A DNA stretch of 64,000 nt from an uncultured Alphaproteobacteria bacterium (GCA_944391405.1 CALXTN010000003.1:30364-94363); one strand, 5' to 3'. Shown: positions 25,504 through 36,032, counted from the stretch's first letter. Numbers and translations are program-made. The notes: generated from the sequence alone by a model not told the origin.

Positions 25504-28500
25504 TTAAAATTTATATTTCAACCCAACATCTACTTTTATTGGATATTCTTTTTCAAGATATTGCATTAATTCTCCATAAACAGAAATATCTTTATAATCA
25601 TAGTTTAATCTTGCTGAAATTATTCCTCTATCTCGTGAATCGGAATGTTCTATGTCGCGTAATTTATATGACCCGATTGTATCATTTATATGTGCATCTA
25701 AGCCTCGATACGGATCCGCAAATTCATGGTAGTAACCGGCGCCAAATCTAACATTTAATTTATGTCCTGGTGAAAACTCTATGTCTTTATCTATATATAA
25801 ACCTAATGCACTTTCTACAGATAGTATATGAGAAGATGCTATTTGCAATGCCATTTTTTCTTTACCTTCATCAATTGAATCTTGATACCACCCTATTGCA
25901 TTTAATCCTATAAACGGCGTCAAATTGACTATGCCTAAATCCATTTTATATTGCAATTCGTTTAACCACCCATAAGTAATTTCTGTTGTATCAGCATCAA
26001 ATGTTTGCTGATAACCTCTTCTGCTGTAGTCTCCGTCTGCGAATCCTAGTCTTGCCATGGATACTGCTGTGAATCCATTTTTATTATATGTTAAAGGAAC
26101 ATATCCTTGAACCATAAAACTCTTACGACTTGAATCATTATTGTAATCCGTATTTGTATGCGTGAAACTCATACCCAAACCCAGACGATAATTATTGTTT
26201 ATTTTCTTATCATACAGCGCATACATGCTTTGTGACGTAATTTCATATCCGCTCAATGTTCCTCTATCATCTCGCCCAATATATAAAGCATCTGCCCCAA
26301 CCATTTTTCTTACATCCCCTCCTTCTTTGAAAAGTTCGGACATAATGGTTGAGTCTAAACTTCTTTGAACTTTCAAATTCTCTTGAGCCATATTAGGTAT
26401 GATTGAAGTTCCAAATATATCTGCTTCTCTTTGTTCATATTCTCTAGCTGATGATGTTGTTTTTAATGCATTAAACAAATCATTGTTTTTTTGATTATTG
26501 TAATTTGTTTCTAAATATGTCGCCTTATCTGAATCTGTTACTGAATCAAAATCTTTTATCTCCATTACAACATCATATTTACCTTCTTCGTTTTTGGTTA
26601 TCCCCGCATTATATAAATATGAGTTCGAGCTCAAATTAATATCACTGATATCTTCTGCTGACAATGCATTTTCAACCATGGAAGTTGTATCAAAAGTATT
26701 AGTTACAACATTTGATGAAACTTTTAAATCTCCACTTATACTTTCTTCTGCTTCAAATTTTCCGCCTTTATTTAAAACAACATTCCCTCCAAAATCATTT
26801 AAATTCATGTTGTCTATACTGGTTATTGTCCCACTGTTATCAATTGTCGCACCATTTTCTAATTTAATTGCAGCTCCATTATTACAATCTCCACCGCTAC
26901 AACCTTCTCCGTTTATATTAATTGTACCATTATTGCTTACAACTGCTGTTGCTCCTGTTGCATATATACCTGTGTTGTTGCCATTTCCATTAACATTAAT
27001 TGTTCCATTATTTATCACAACAGCCTTACCTGCTTCTGTACCGTCTGATTTAGCGTATATGCCGTAATTGTTACCATTACCATTAACATTAATCTCTCCA
27101 TTTTCGCCATTAACGACATAACCTTTATCTAAATATATACCATATGCATTTGCACCTTTTGTTGTTTCTACAGTGATGTTTGCATCATTAGTTATAGACG
27201 CCATCTCTCCTTTCATACCATATGCATCGGCTTTTCCTGAGGATTTTACATATATTGAGGAATTTTTTCCTGAATTATTTAATGTTGCATCTTTTCCATA
27301 CATCCCTACTGCAATTCCCCCATTTGTACCACCAACTACATCTACATTTATTTTTCCTATGACAGAGGCATCAGCATTTGTACTGTATGCGTTATAAGCT
27401 GTTCCATCTTGAATATAAATACCATAGTATTCTGCATCCGAGTTCATTGAGACCGATTTTGCAGTTACATTAATTATTCCTGTAACATTTCCTTCAGAAA
27501 TATCACTACTATTTTCATAATAAGCATTGTATACTGTTTTTGGTTGAGCATTTTCAGAGCTCTCACCCGTACTATAACTTGTTGCATAAATACCATACAT
27601 TTTATTGGCTGCTCGAGATCCTGTTGATTCCAAATTTATATTCCCTTCTACAGTACTTCTATCATTTACTAGTGCTGCATTATATATACGGCTTCCTTTG
27701 GTATTTATTGAATCGCTATAAATTCCAGCTACGGTTGATACGTCATTTTTGGTGCCGTTAATATTGACAGATATATTTCCGATAGATTTTGTTGCTGTAT
27801 TTTTATTTATTCCGGTGCTATATGCGTTAGCAATTGTTCCGCCATTACTTTGTATTCCAATTGCGTTTACTCTTCCCGTTGTACTATTATCTGTGATTCT
27901 AATATTTCCAACTGTTAATAATTCTACATCAGAGCCAGAATTGGTATATGAATTATATGCATTGCCTGCTGCGTATATTCCTATAATTTGAGAATTCATA
28001 GAACTATAGCCTTCTATTATTACATCAATATTACCCTCAGCTATTCCATTTCCATAAATTGCCGACGAACGAAAGGCATTATAGGTATTATTAAAAAGTA
28101 GTTCACTTTCACCTTCCTCATTTTGTCCAGCGTAAGTTTGTCTGGCTGAATATATACCATAAGCGCTTCCCCCCGCTGTATTCATTACTTTGATATTACC
28201 TGTACTGTTATACCCTTTTGCATTATATACACTTGTTTTGGTATTTGGAGAACCTTCAGCATATATTCCATACGCTTGCCCTGCTTCACTATTTGCTGTT
28301 ACGGTTATATTGCCTACAGAACTAAAGTTTTGTATAATATTATAATTTTTTTCAAATTGCGTTTCACTATTACTAATTGTATTATTACTATATATACCAT
28401 ATACGTTGCTATTACCGCTTACTGTAATATTTCCTTCCGCAACAGAATCGGATACGGCTGAATTTAAATATGCATAAGAATTATATGTCTTTCCTTTACT

Positions 28501-30981
28501 ATTAGTTCCTTTTATTCCAATAGCATCTCCGGAACCTTCATGGGTTATATTAATATTTCCAACTGTGTGTACATTTGCATTAATACCATCACTTGTATAT
28601 GCATAGCTATTATAAAGATTATTTCCGCCTTGCATGCCGACAATTGTACCTTTACTAGTTTCCTTTTTAATTATTTCTATATTTCCTTCAGCGTTATTAT
28701 GACTACCCTCTAAGTCTGATCCTGTTCCATATGCAAAGCTATTATATATATCGTTTTCTGAACTGTTATACATACCATATATGGTTGATAAGGTATCTTC
28801 ATCTTTGATTGTTATTGTTCCGTATGCAACATTATTGCATCCACCACCACAATTGTTGCCATTATTTATAACAGCAGAATTATATATGTCTGATTGCGAA
28901 TATATTCCATATACAAAGTTACCCCCTGTATATTGGTTTGTAATGTTTATCGTGCCACTTACTGTACCAGCAGATGATAATGCATTGTATACACTACTAA
29001 AATAGGTTACATTCCCCTCTTCATCTATACTTTGTATTGGTCTCATTCCATATACGTCGCGTAGAACCTCACTGTTTTCAACCGTTATAGTACTATTATT
29101 AATGTTAGAGTTATATGCACCGACTAAATCACCTTCTACTTTCTCACAAAATCCTCCAGGTCCCATGCGCCATCCTTTATCAGTATCACAGCGACAAATA
29201 CCCGTTTCAGGATCTTTGATATATCCTTCTGTTCCTGATGCACATTCTGTTGTTACGCATGTATTATCTATTTGACTAAACTCATAGCCATCTGCGCAGC
29301 TTGAGCATTCTGGATTGACAGAGATTGGTGCTCTATTGTCTGCACACTCATATCCACAATGCTTTCCAGCAGAATCTATAGTTATTTTATATTGTGATGG
29401 ACATATATCACAATCTGGTCCTGTCCATTCTTCTGCACATAAATACTCTGATAATACGCAGGTATCTGTTGCGGTATCCAATGTGTATCCTGGCAAACAT
29501 TGCTCACAATTTTCATCAAAATTAGGCTTACATATACACTCGTTTCCATGTTGCATATGATGGGGTTGTTCACATTTAATTTGCTTAATACATGTCATTT
29601 TATCATTTTCATAAAATTCAATATACCCATTTTCTATATCGCAAACACATACATTATTTTGTTGTATAAGATGAGGGTCTTTTGTTTCACACTGTAAATC
29701 AGGAAAACACAATCCACTAAATTTAAGATAATTTGGCGCACACTCTGAGCAATCTGCTCCCGTATATCCGGTATAACAATACTCGCATTGTTTGGTTTCT
29801 ATATCATATTTTCCATGAGAATTACAATATAACTCATTATAATTGTTCCATTCTTCAATATCTTCTTCTCCTTCCTGATATTCACCATCATCAGCTGTTT
29901 GAGAACACCCTCCATTATACGGATCTCCGGTATAACCTCGCGCTGCGTTACATATACATGTTGTTCCTTTATTTGTTGGTACGGAATTGGGATATGCTGC
30001 ACACATATTTTCTTGGTAGCACATGTTCATTTCTGGATCTTCCCATGTGTTATAGGGATAAGTACATTTTTTACATTTTTCTTGTACTTGATTTTCGCAA
30101 TGTTCAATTGTTTTATAACACTGGCTATCATTTCCATATGTACCGTATCCTGCATCACATTCTTGGCATATATCCATATATTGGGTTCTGCAATTTGGTA
30201 TATTTAAATAACACCGGCTTCCATCTCCTCCATGTATTCCATATCCTGCCTCACATTTGGTGCATTTATCCCCTTTTTGAGATGTACAATGCTCTATTTG
30301 GCGATAACATACATTGCTTTGAAGATTGTATCCGTCTTTGCATTTTTCACATTTATCTTTAGTCTGATTGCTACAGTTTGCAACAGTTGCATAACACTTT
30401 GATGAATCTCCATAATTTCCATACCCATTATCACATTTACAAATTCCATCACTTTCATGACTATTGGGCGGGCAATTTACTCCTGGATTATCTGGATCTT
30501 CTGGATCCCCACCCTCTCCCTCGCTTCCACTATCGCTACTTGTATCACCTCTAAATATATATGCGGCAGCGACAGCTCCTGCTGCTAACGCTGCTGTTCC
30601 GATTAAATAGGGCGAATCTGAGATATAACTCTTTACAGCTGTTTGCTTCGGCGATATTCCAAAAAAGCGTCTGTAAGCACTGTCCGGGATTTTCTCTAAA
30701 CACTGAGGATGTTCATTAGCTCCATATGAAGATAGTACTTTATACGCCTTATGATTTTGGCGAATAACCGAAAGACAGATTGCATTATACCCTCTTTCAT
30801 CTATACTTTCCAGTGAGTATCCTTTTTGTATTAGATTTTCAATTTTTTGTGTATTGTTTCTTCCAGCAAGCTCATAAAATGCGCGCGCCACACTTATTTT
30901 TCCACCTGCTGCTCCGGCAAGCAAGGGGATACCAAAAATCAAAACCATTAAAATGGTATATATTTTTTTATTTATTTTCAT
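25504..30981 (-). CDS. Giant autotransporter adhesin with ankyrin-like, Cys-repeat and YGIY/YNAY-repeat regions
   Basis: An 1825-residue type V secreted protein. Order: signal peptide (hydrophobic core YTILMVLIFGIPLLAGAA); an ankyrin-like segment (~30-100); a hydrophobic Ala/Gly helix near 125-145; an acidic Gly/Ser/Pro linker; and about 450 residues of Cys-rich repeats with C-x2-C-x2-GY spacing, like EGF/furin-type modules. Then come about 13 imperfect repeats of ~40 residues (GNIxV...YGIY...YNAY), probably a beta-helix. Finally there is a C-terminal ~280-residue autotransporter barrel ending in Phe. ATG 30981 is preferred over the GTG at 30993; neither has a strong ribosome-binding site. 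Likely role: surface adhesion or host interaction (inference). The frame is intact despite its length. Confidence 0.85.
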   Translation of the reverse strand: MKINKKIYTILMVLIFGIPLLAGAAGGKISVARAFYELAGRNNTQKIENLIQKGYSLESIDERGYNAICLSVIRQNHKAYKVLSSYGANEHPQCLEKIPDSAYRRFFGISPKQTAVKSYISDSPYLIGTAALAAGAVAAAYIFRGDTSSDSGSEGEGGDPEDPDNPGVNCPPNSHESDGICKCDNGYGNYGDSSKCYATVANCSNQTKDKCEKCKDGYNLQSNVCYRQIEHCTSQKGDKCTKCEAGYGIHGGDGSRCYLNIPNCRTQYMDICQECDAGYGTYGNDSQCYKTIEHCENQVQEKCKKCTYPYNTWEDPEMNMCYQENMCAAYPNSVPTNKGTTCICNAARGYTGDPYNGGCSQTADDGEYQEGEEDIEEWNNYNELYCNSHGKYDIETKQCEYCYTGYTGADCSECAPNYLKFSGLCFPDLQCETKDPHLIQQNNVCVCDIENGYIEFYENDKMTCIKQIKCEQPHHMQHGNECICKPNFDENCEQCLPGYTLDTATDTCVLSEYLCAEEWTGPDCDICPSQYKITIDSAGKHCGYECADNRAPISVNPECSSCADGYEFSQIDNTCVTTECASGTEGYIKDPETGICRCDTDKGWRMGPGGFCEKVEGDLVGAYNSNINNSTITVENSEVLRDVYGMRPIQSIDEEGNVTYFSSVYNALSSAGTVSGTINITNQYTGGNFVYGIYSQSDIYNSAVINNGNNCGGGCNNVAYGTITIKDEDTLSTIYGMYNSSENDIYNSFAYGTGSDLEGSHNNAEGNIEIIKKETSKGTIVGMQGGNNLYNSYAYTSDGINANVHTVGNINITHEGSGDAIGIKGTNSKGKTYNSYAYLNSAVSDSVAEGNITVSGNSNVYGIYSNNTISNSETQFEKNYNIIQNFSSVGNITVTANSEAGQAYGIYAEGSPNTKTSVYNAKGYNSTGNIKVMNTAGGSAYGIYSARQTYAGQNEEGESELLFNNTYNAFRSSAIYGNGIAEGNIDVIIEGYSSMNSQIIGIYAAGNAYNSYTNSGSDVELLTVGNIRITDNSTTGRVNAIGIQSNGGTIANAYSTGINKNTATKSIGNISVNINGTKNDVSTVAGIYSDSINTKGSRIYNAALVNDRSTVEGNINLESTGSRAANKMYGIYATSYSTGESSENAQPKTVYNAYYENSSDISEGNVTGIINVTAKSVSMNSDAEYYGIYIQDGTAYNAYSTNADASVIGKINVDVVGGTNGGIAVGMYGKDATLNNSGKNSSIYVKSSGKADAYGMKGEMASITNDANITVETTKGANAYGIYLDKGYVVNGENGEINVNGNGNNYGIYAKSDGTEAGKAVVINNGTINVNGNGNNTGIYATGATAVVSNNGTININGEGCSGGDCNNGAAIKLENGATIDNSGTITSIDNMNLNDFGGNVVLNKGGKFEAEESISGDLKVSSNVVTNTFDTTSMVENALSAEDISDINLSSNSYLYNAGITKNEEGKYDVVMEIKDFDSVTDSDKATYLETNYNNQKNNDLFNALKTTSSAREYEQREADIFGTSIIPNMAQENLKVQRSLDSTIMSELFKEGGDVRKMVGADALYIGRDDRGTLSGYEITSQSMYALYDKKINNNYRLGLGMSFTHTNTDYNNDSSRKSFMVQGYVPLTYNKNGFTAVSMARLGFADGDYSRRGYQQTFDADTTEITYGWLNELQYKMDLGIVNLTPFIGLNAIGWYQDSIDEGKEKMALQIASSHILSVESALGLYIDKDIEFSPGHKLNVRFGAGYYHEFADPYRGLDAHINDTIGSYKLRDIEHSDSRDRGIISARLNYDYKDISVYGELMQYLEKEYPIKVDVGLKYKF

Positions 30982-31160
30982 ATATTTACTCACAAAGTAA
31001 GCTAATATCCATGGTTACACATACTTTCTTTGTGTCTATTTTACCTGAAAATGTTTAAAAATTCGGTTAAGATTCATTGCCTTTTTTAAATTTGGCTTGA
31101 TTTTGTGCGTTTTTATAGATAAAGTATGCTGAGTTTGTATTTTTAAGGATTTTTTTAGAA

Positions 31161-34100
31161 ATGACTGAGAAGAGAAAATATTACCCCGAATTGAATGCTA
31201 AAATCAATTTTCCCGAAATGGAAAAAAATATTTTGAACTTCTGGGAAGAGGATAAAACTTTTGAAAAGTCTGTACACAATCGTGACGGTGCAGCTGAGTT
31301 TGTTTTTTATGATGGACCTCCTTTTGCAAATGGAACTCCTCACTATGGACATATGATGGTTTCTTATGTTAAAGATGCTGTTGCTCGTTTTCAGACGATG
31401 GGCGGGAAAAAAGTTGAGCGTCGCTTGGGTTGGGACTGCCATGGTCTGCCTGCCGAGATGTCTGCAGAAAAACAACTTGGTGTTTCTGGTCGTAAACAAA
31501 TTGAAGCCTACGGTGTTGAGAAGTTTAATGACTTTTGCCGCAAAGATGTTTTGAAATATTCAAATATTTGGGTTGATATGTTCAAACGTATCGGTCGTTG
31601 GGTTGATTTCAACCATGATTATAAAACGATGAACTTGCCTTTTATGGAAAGTGTTATTCATAACTTTAAAGAATTGTATGACAAAGGTTTGGTTTATGAA
31701 GATTATCGCGTGCTTCCTTATTCTTGGGCTGCGGAAACTCCTCTTTCAAACTTTGAAGTAAACCTTGGTTATCGTGATAAAACTGATAATGCTATTACTG
31801 TAATGTTTACTTTGGAAAACGGTCAGAAAATCTTGGTCTGGACAACAACGCCTTGGACGCTTCCTTCTAACTTGATGTTAGCTGTTGGAAAGGATATTGA
31901 TTACGTTGTTATGAACGAAAACGGACAAGATTATATTTTGGCTGAAGCAAGATTAAGCAGTTATAAAAAACAACTTGAAAATGCAACAGTGATTAAGAAA
32001 ATTAAAGGTTCTGATTTGGTTGGTATGAATTATACTCCTATGTTCCCTTATTTCTCTCATTTCAAAGATAAAGGTGCTTTTAAGGTTTTGAGCGGTGAGT
32101 TTGTTTCTACTGAAGATGGTACGGGTGTTGTTCATATCGCCCCAGGCTTTGGACAAGATGACTTCGATGTTTGCCGAGCTTATGATGAAAACTTCCCTGT
32201 TGCATGCCCTGTTGATGAAGCTGGTAAATTTACGGCAGAAGTTCCTGATTATGAAGGAAAGCAAGTTTTTGAAACTAATGAATCAATTATGCAGTGGCTG
32301 AAATCGAACGGTCTTTTGGTAAAAAAAGAGCAATATACTCATACTTATCCATATTGCTGGAGAACAGATACTCCTTTAATTTATAAAGCTATGTCTTCTT
32401 GGTTTGTTAAAGTTACGGATTTCCGTGATGATATGGTTAAAAATAACCAACAAATTAATTGGCTCCCTTCTCATATTAAAGATGGGCGTTTCGGAAAATG
32501 GTTAGAAGGTGCTCGTGATTGGTCTATTTCTCGTAACCGTTTTTGGGGTACACCTATTCCAGTTTGGAAATCTGATAATCCCAAATTCCCGAGAGTTGAT
32601 GTTTTGGGTTCTATTGCTGAAATTAAAGAAAAAACAGGTTTTGATGTAGACAATCTTCACAAACCTTATATTGATGATGTTGTTTATCCTAACCCAGATG
32701 ATCCATCCGGAAAAACAATGATGCGTCGTGTTTCTGACGTATTTGACTGCTGGTTTGAGAGTGGTTCTATGCCTTACGCTCAGGTGCATTATCCGTTTGA
32801 AAATAAAGAATGGTTTGAAAATCACTTCCCGGCTGACTTTATTGTGGAAGCTATTGACCAAACTCGTGGTTGGTTCTACACGTTGACAGTTCTTTCCACC
32901 GCTCTTCACAATAAACCAGCTTTCAAAAACTGTATTTGCACAGGGTTATTGATGGCTGAGGGTGGACAAAAACTTTCTAAACGATTGAAGAACTATCCTG
33001 ACCCGAATGATATTCTTGAAACAATTGGTTCTGATGCTTTGCGTTGGTTCTTAATTTCTTCTCCAGTTCTTAAAGGCGGTAACGTTGCCGTTGATAAAGA
33101 AGGTAAAGAAATTGCCAAAGCTGCTCGTAAAGCTCTTATTCCGTTCTGGAACGCTTATTACTTCTTTACTTTATATGCTAATGCTGAAGGAATTGAAGCT
33201 AAAGAAATTTCTCAATCTGGTGATGTGTTAGACAGTTATATCTTGGCTAAATTAAAGGCGCTGTCTGATATTGTTCGCAAAGATATGAACGAATATGAAA
33301 TCGCCAGAGCTTGTGCACAAATTGAAGATTTCTTGGAGATTTTGAATAACTGGTATATTCGTCGTTCTCGTGCTCGTTTCTGGAGTGGTGATGATTTGAG
33401 CGCTTTCAATACGCTTTATACCGTTTTGGTTAATGTGGCCAAGATTGCTGCTCCGTTAATGCCATTTATGAGTGAGTTCGTGTATAAAGGATTAACCGGA
33501 AAAGAATCTGTTCACTTGGAAGATTTACCCAACTTATCTGCTATCACCGATAACGCTCAATTAATTGAACAAATGGATATGGTCAGAGCAATTTCTTCTG
33601 TTGCAAAAGCTATTCGTGAAGAACATAAATTGCGTAACCGTTTGCCATTACGTTCAATGACTATTGCCGGTGATAATACTGTAACGCTTAAAGATTTTGC
33701 TGATGCTTTAAAAGATGAAGTTAATGTCAAGGAAATCTGCTTAAAATCTGATATTGCTGATGTTGCAGGCCGTTTCCTCTATCTTAAAACTCCGCTTATC
33801 GGTAAGAGATTAGGCGCACATATGAAAGACATTATGGCTAAATCAAAAACGAATGATTGGTCACAAAATGAAGATGGCACTCTTTCTATTGCGGGGCAGA
33901 CTTTGTTTGCCGAAGAATATGAGTTGCGCTTGGTTATTAAAGATGGTATGAGCGGACAGGCTTTGCCTGATAATACAGCTGTGGTTATCTTGGATACCGA
34001 AGTTGATGAAAATCTTGAAAAAGAAGGTATCGCCCGTGACTTTGTTCGTATGATTCAAGCTCTGCGCAAAACGAAGGACTTTGATATTTCCGATCGTATC

Positions 34101-34277
34101 AAATTGGCTTACTCTTCTAATGATTCCACAGTTAAAGCGGCTATTACCGAATATGCCGACTACATTAAAGAGCAAGTCTTAGCGCTTGAGATTGCGGAAA
34201 ATGCAAACCTATCAGCTCCAACTGTTGATGAACTTGGTGGTTCTGAAGTTAAGTTTGATGTTATCAAAGCAGCTTAA
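31161..34277 (+). CDS. ileS: Isoleucyl-tRNA synthetase, eukaryote-like type (IleS2)
   Basis: A 1038-residue class I synthetase. The HIGH motif is HYGH (GTPHYGHMM) and the KMSKS motif is KLSKR. The CP1 editing domain (TTTPWTLPSNLML, GTGVVHIAPGFGQDD) and the anticodon-binding domain are complete. The long form, WDCHGLPAEMSAEKQLG and the extended C-terminus fit the IleS2 / eukaryotic-cytosolic type rather than IleS1 of most Proteobacteria. IleS2 enzymes are typically resistant to mupirocin. The start is ATG 31161, divergent from the autotransporter gene; an intrinsic terminator follows. Confidence 0.97.
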   Translation: MTEKRKYYPELNAKINFPEMEKNILNFWEEDKTFEKSVHNRDGAAEFVFYDGPPFANGTPHYGHMMVSYVKDAVARFQTMGGKKVERRLGWDCHGLPAEMSAEKQLGVSGRKQIEAYGVEKFNDFCRKDVLKYSNIWVDMFKRIGRWVDFNHDYKTMNLPFMESVIHNFKELYDKGLVYEDYRVLPYSWAAETPLSNFEVNLGYRDKTDNAITVMFTLENGQKILVWTTTPWTLPSNLMLAVGKDIDYVVMNENGQDYILAEARLSSYKKQLENATVIKKIKGSDLVGMNYTPMFPYFSHFKDKGAFKVLSGEFVSTEDGTGVVHIAPGFGQDDFDVCRAYDENFPVACPVDEAGKFTAEVPDYEGKQVFETNESIMQWLKSNGLLVKKEQYTHTYPYCWRTDTPLIYKAMSSWFVKVTDFRDDMVKNNQQINWLPSHIKDGRFGKWLEGARDWSISRNRFWGTPIPVWKSDNPKFPRVDVLGSIAEIKEKTGFDVDNLHKPYIDDVVYPNPDDPSGKTMMRRVSDVFDCWFESGSMPYAQVHYPFENKEWFENHFPADFIVEAIDQTRGWFYTLTVLSTALHNKPAFKNCICTGLLMAEGGQKLSKRLKNYPDPNDILETIGSDALRWFLISSPVLKGGNVAVDKEGKEIAKAARKALIPFWNAYYFFTLYANAEGIEAKEISQSGDVLDSYILAKLKALSDIVRKDMNEYEIARACAQIEDFLEILNNWYIRRSRARFWSGDDLSAFNTLYTVLVNVAKIAAPLMPFMSEFVYKGLTGKESVHLEDLPNLSAITDNAQLIEQMDMVRAISSVAKAIREEHKLRNRLPLRSMTIAGDNTVTLKDFADALKDEVNVKEICLKSDIADVAGRFLYLKTPLIGKRLGAHMKDIMAKSKTNDWSQNEDGTLSIAGQTLFAEEYELRLVIKDGMSGQALPDNTAVVILDTEVDENLEKEGIARDFVRMIQALRKTKDFDISDRIKLAYSSNDSTVKAAITEYADYIKEQVLALEIAENANLSAPTVDELGGSEVKFDVIKAA

Positions 34278-34305
34278 ACTTGGTTATATCAGATCTTGCA
34301 TAAAA

Positions 34306-34336
34306 TGGAGGGAGCAATTGGCTCCCTTTATTTTTG
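34306..34336 (+). terminator. Terminator of ileS
   Basis: GGGAGC (34310-34315) pairs with GCTCCC (34321-34326) across AATTG, followed by TTTATTTTTG. Confidence 0.85.
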
Positions 34337-34502
34337 TGTTAATTGATTAAAAAATAGATCGCAATCTGTTCTCACATATGGGGTTATTCCTTTCATTATT
34401 GCTTCTGTACTATGTGTACAGCTAGCAATAGAACAGTTACTTCAATATTAATACTTTTAAATACTTCATCTAATTTTCCTTTCAACAGCAAAAAAGCTAC
34501 TT

Positions 34503-34665
34503 GATGAGAGCGATCGGAAGTTGAAACCATTTGAGTGAAATGTACAGTTTATTTGGTATATAATACCTTATTGACTGCCTTCCGGGCTTCATACACAAAA
34601 GCAGTTTTTCTCCCCTTTTACAGTGCAACACTCAAGATGGTTCAAACCTCGCACAAATTATCATC
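34503..34665. ncRNA. Possible structured RNA in the ileS downstream gap
   Basis: The gap 34337-34740 contains no credible gene. Within it a long irregular hairpin can form. GATGA (34503) pairs with TCATC (34661), GCGA with TCGC, and 34520-34537 with 34629-34647 at 16 of 18 positions plus one bulge, with weaker pairing continuing inwards. The apical part holds two smaller hairpins, GGTAT/ATACC and ACTGC/GCAGT. The strand is unclear: on the minus strand a run of six T at 34490-34495 follows the closing stem. A known RNA family was not recognised. Confidence 0.3.
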
Positions 34666-34740
34666 TTATGCAGTGTTATGGTATTTTAGAATTTTATAGT
34701 TGTGAAATAAAAATATATTTGTTTTATAAACAGATATTTA

Positions 34741-36015
34741 TCACCTATCGGCGACTCTACTTTTTTGTTGAATAGCTTGCATTACGGTTTCTTGCAAGGT
34801 GTCTGCTTCGGCATCTTCTTTCTCTTTTATGGCAAGAAAATTTTCTATTTCTTTAGTGGCCGACCATTTTTCTGGAATATCATAAGCAATGCTGTCTTGA
34901 TTTTCTCTAATATTCATTTCTTCGAGAATTTCCGGTGGTAAATCTTTAAAACCTCTTACAACTTGAGCTATTCCTAAATATGGTGTTTTATGATGCTCAA
35001 AAGTCACACTTTTTCCGTTATGTGTGGTTTTATATGGTATACCTAACGTGTCTTCAATATATGGATATAGTTTCAAGCTGTTTCGTTCCGAATATTGGTT
35101 AACAAGGTTTCGATATGTATATTCCATCATCCACCCCATTATATTCGCGTGTTTCTCCACAGGTTGTTTACGATACCCTTCAAACGCTTCACATTGATAT
35201 TTTTTCTGTTCATTCTGCTCTAAAGAAGAAATATCTTTTTGACTTTCTGAATTGAGATAATATTCCGAATTCATTCTTAAAAGTTTTGAAAAATCATAAG
35301 GTATATCTTTTGCTGTTACACCTTGCTCCAATAGTTTTCGCATCCATTGTGCCGTTGTTTGAAAATAATAATGTGTTCCCTCATGTCCCATCGTTTTTAA
35401 GCTACTGTCATAAACACTGCCCTCTATCTCAATTCCTTGCGCACTGCTGGAACTTACATTTTGTTTATTTGTAATTGTTATTTGAGCTAATAACTGTTCA
35501 AATTCTTCCTGTTTATCTATATCATAAGCTTCTTTTAGCATCAAAACATTTATTGTTTCCATCGCTTCTTCACGAGCTCTCAAGTCAAATGCAACGGCTG
35601 AACAATCTATATCTCCTATTTGAGCTAAGTGTTGCCCGATTTCTTTGCCTTTTTTAATTATTGCAGAATAGTGTTTTGGTGGCATTCGATAATTTTTATA
35701 AAGTTTAATAAATTCTTCTTCACATTCATTTACAAATTCATTGCGCAGAAAATTTTTACTATCTATTTTGGCATTTATTTTCTGAAATTCTTCTATACTG
35801 ATTTGGTTTTTCTTTAATTTTTCATTATACTTTTCCCATGTTAACCCTTGATGCAACATACTATTTTGGATGCAATCTTCTATTTGCTCATACATTTGTA
35901 ACCAATCTTGTGTTGTCCATGATTGGATTGATTTTTCATCTATGTTTTTCATCCATTTCTTAAAATTATCTGTATGTAAAATCTTAGGACAAGGATTTTC
36001 TTGGTAATTACTCAT
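34741..36015 (-). CDS. Putative zinc metallopeptidase (HEGTH motif), unknown family
   Basis: No named family is recognised. The 424-residue protein has no signal peptide or membrane helix. An HExxH zinc-binding motif (GHEGTHYYF, His211 and His215) is followed 72 residues later by QPVEKHANIMG. Its Glu287 lies in a context like the third zinc ligand of ImmA/IrrE-type and other gluzincins (E-x2-A-N). The N-terminal ~70 residues resemble the neighbouring 156-residue protein (MSN start, F..F/W pattern, W-S/T block, LTWEKYNEKL versus LKYDTWTKQL). The two genes are 17 bp apart and probably co-transcribed. Catalytic activity is inference from the motif. Confidence 0.55.
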   Translation of the reverse strand: MSNYQENPCPKILHTDNFKKWMKNIDEKSIQSWTTQDWLQMYEQIEDCIQNSMLHQGLTWEKYNEKLKKNQISIEEFQKINAKIDSKNFLRNEFVNECEEEFIKLYKNYRMPPKHYSAIIKKGKEIGQHLAQIGDIDCSAVAFDLRAREEAMETINVLMLKEAYDIDKQEEFEQLLAQITITNKQNVSSSSAQGIEIEGSVYDSSLKTMGHEGTHYYFQTTAQWMRKLLEQGVTAKDIPYDFSKLLRMNSEYYLNSESQKDISSLEQNEQKKYQCEAFEGYRKQPVEKHANIMGWMMEYTYRNLVNQYSERNSLKLYPYIEDTLGIPYKTTHNGKSVTFEHHKTPYLGIAQVVRGFKDLPPEILEEMNIRENQDSIAYDIPEKWSATKEIENFLAIKEKEDAEADTLQETVMQAIQQKSRVADR

Positions 36016-36032
36016 TTTATCTTCTTATCTTT

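Noticed and set aside
29733..30362. Plus-strand frame of 209 codons opposite the autotransporter
   Set aside because: It mirrors the Cys-repeat coding pattern (His/Tyr/Leu-rich product) and lacks promoter and start signals.
34503..34665. CRISPR repeat or tracrRNA-like element
   Set aside because: Only one copy of each pairing arm, no regularly spaced repeats and no cas genes in the window.
34337..34740. tmRNA or RNase P RNA in the large gap
   Set aside because: The TTCAAA piece looks like a T loop, but there is no acceptor stem with CCA, no tag-like reading frame, and the conserved RNase P core was not found.
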